DNA of 17,722 nt from the NCBI GenBank assembly GCA_021795795.1, contig JAJYPA010000121.1, forward strand, positions 1 through 17,722, read 5' to 3'. Below the pieces are notes generated by a model that was not told the origin of the DNA, did not search any database, and was given only the letters and a program-made list of their open reading frames with translations. The stretch comes from Pseudomonadota bacterium (GTDB lineage: Bacteria; Pseudomonadota; Gammaproteobacteria; Halothiobacillales; Halothiobacillaceae). Positions 16,711-17,722 of the stretch are shown here, piece after piece. A program made the position numbers and the translations under genes. How positions within the stretch are numbered: the first letter of the stretch is position 1; each line of letters opens with the position of its first letter.

Positions 16711-17448
16711 TCAAAGCGTTATGCTATCTTTTCTTTTAAAAGCAACCGCCAGCAGATTCTGCGAAAATATCGCGCCGCGGTCTAGGCTGCCGGTCTCGAT
16801 AGCGATCCATGCGAGCATGGCTGCACGAATGACACGCCAGCCCAAGGCGCGAATGGCACTCTTGAGTCCATGGGGTGCTGGGCTGTCTTCGAAGCAGTCG
16901 ACCCGTGCAAAACGGCTGGAACGTAGCAGTTGTCCGAGCGAAGTTCGGGTAAAGGCCTGCTCATGGGTGTAATCCCCAAAAAGCACGCGGTTACCGAATG
17001 GCGATTCGGCGTTGGGCACGTGAATGACCCAGCGTCCGCTGGGTTTCAATACGCGATGCACTTCGTCTACCAATGGAATGAGCTCCGCTTTAGTGAAATG
17101 TTCGATCACGTCAAAGGCAATCACTACGTCGAGACTGGCATTGGGAGTACCTGCAAGCACCTGCATCAGGTCGCCCTGTTCCACACCTGGAATTCCTAGC
17201 CGCGCCGCCGCCTCCACCTGTTCGGCGGAGCCGTCCACACCGCGGGCATGGGAGTAGCCCGCTTGTTGCAGTGCGTAGAGAATGGCGCCATGGCCACAAC
17301 CAATATCAAGGATGGTGGCGTTGCGATCCGCTGGCATACACCGCGTGATCATCCGCCGCAAGTATGGCAGACGCGGCACCATCCCAGCTATCGAGACAGG
17401 GTCAGCACTATCATTGCGCCCGCTCAGATAGGCTTGATAGATGCGCAT
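16711..17448 (-). CDS. Class I SAM-dependent methyltransferase
   Basis: This 245-residue protein of the Methyltransf_11/23 type has its SAM-binding motif 'LDIGCGHG' at 47-54, the acidic 'GVDGS' after the next strand, '[10 protein letters not shown]' as motif II and '[17 protein letters not shown]' as motif III. It probably methylates a sugar or lipid-linked glycan. The C-terminal part includes a hydrophobic stretch ('[10 protein letters not shown]') seen in polysaccharide-cluster methyltransferases. The frame stays open upstream of the ATG at 17448 for about 37 codons with no ATG, GTG or TTG. The upstream residues '[14 protein letters not shown]' read smoothly into the protein, so the N-terminus may have been cut when the neighbouring insertion element arrived. 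It is the first visible gene of the minus-strand cluster. Confidence 0.85.
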   Translation of the reverse strand: MRIYQAYLSGRNDSADPVSIAGMVPRLPYLRRMITRCMPADRNATILDIGCGHGAILYALQQAGYSHARGVDGSAEQVEAAARLGIPGVEQGDLMQVLAGTPNASLDVVIAFDVIEHFTKAELIPLVDEVHRVLKPSGRWVIHVPNAESPFGNRVLFGDYTHEQAFTRTSLGQLLRSSRFARVDCFEDSPAPHGLKSAIRALGWRVIRAAMLAWIAIETGSLDRGAIFSQNLLAVAFKRKDSITL

Positions 17449-17529
17449 GCGGTAGCTGTTAGCGGGCTGCGAAATGTTTATTTTCTTAATAATACTTTTA
17501 TTCCCCAGGAAAAATGGTTCCTTGCTGTT

Positions 17530-17722
17530 TCAAGTGGGTAGCCTGAGACTCAGCTTACCCATAATCCGATAGGCCATGTTAACGAAATTATTGGGCGTGC
17601 GATAGCCCCGGGCTTTGATAGCCACGGTAAATTTGTTCTCAGCCCCCCGGCGGGGTTGGTGCCGAATTTTTAGTCATGCGCAGATAATCGAAGACGATGC
17701 GATTACGGAAACAGAGGATGCG
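17530..17722 (-). pseudogene. Transposase C-terminal remnant, frameshifted
   Basis: The minus strand ending at 17530 reads 'AIKARGYRTPNNFVNMAYR' followed by 'IMGKLSLRLPT' and a stop, which resembles the C-terminus of ISL3-like transposases (pattern: A-x-ARGYR-x-x-x-NF-x-NM-x-Y-x-x-GKL-x-x-x-LPT). Upstream the frame is broken by a TGA, and a neighbouring frame carries 'RNRIVFDYLRMTKN'. The family name is from memory and uncertain. The window ends inside it, so the element's far end cannot be seen. Confidence 0.5.

Overview
The window looks like a proteobacterial chromosome segment. The codon and base composition, the paeninodin-like lasso set and the mosaic of transposon debris and sugar genes would suit an Acidithiobacillus-like or other gamma/beta-proteobacterium, but nothing here fixes the genus. 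It has three parts.

(1) Positions 1-2730 hold a lasso-peptide locus. On the + strand are the end of a PqqD-like leader-binding protein (B1), a transglutaminase-like leader peptidase (B2) and an asparagine-synthetase-like macrolactam synthetase (C). They overlap or abut and probably form one operon. The precursor gene (A), only 46 codons and easily missed, lies on the opposite strand. It converges on C, and the two stop codons overlap (2522-2525). Its leader aligns position by position with the paeninodin leader. The predicted core is short, NGAGLLGGDLAVLS, with Asp9 as ring acceptor (or Asp8 if the core starts at Gly) and a C-terminal Ser. A strong hairpin sits just upstream of its ribosome binding site. 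A second stem followed by a T-run on the + strand could end the B1-B2-C transcript beyond A, making that transcript antisense to A. No transporter or kinase gene lies inside the window.

(2) Positions about 2840-3080 carry a frameshifted, truncated DUF4338 (DruA/transposase-like) remnant that separates the lasso locus from the next block.

(3) Positions 3145-17448 are a long minus-strand surface-polysaccharide cluster. In transcription order (right to left) it encodes: a SAM methyltransferase, a UDP-glucuronate decarboxylase (UXS), a GT4, a decayed GT4, another GT4, an AsnB-type amidotransferase, UDP-glucose 6-dehydrogenase, a second UXS, a GT2, a GT4, an FkbM methyltransferase, a truncated WcaI-like relic, an intact WcaI-like GT4 and GDP-L-fucose synthase. 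Together these predict UDP-GlcA, UDP-xylose and GDP-fucose donors, at least five working glycosyltransferases, O-methylation and perhaps uronic-acid amidation. Wzx, Wzy, export genes and GDP-mannose 4,6-dehydratase are not in the window. The right edge (17530-17722) holds a broken transposase C-terminus.
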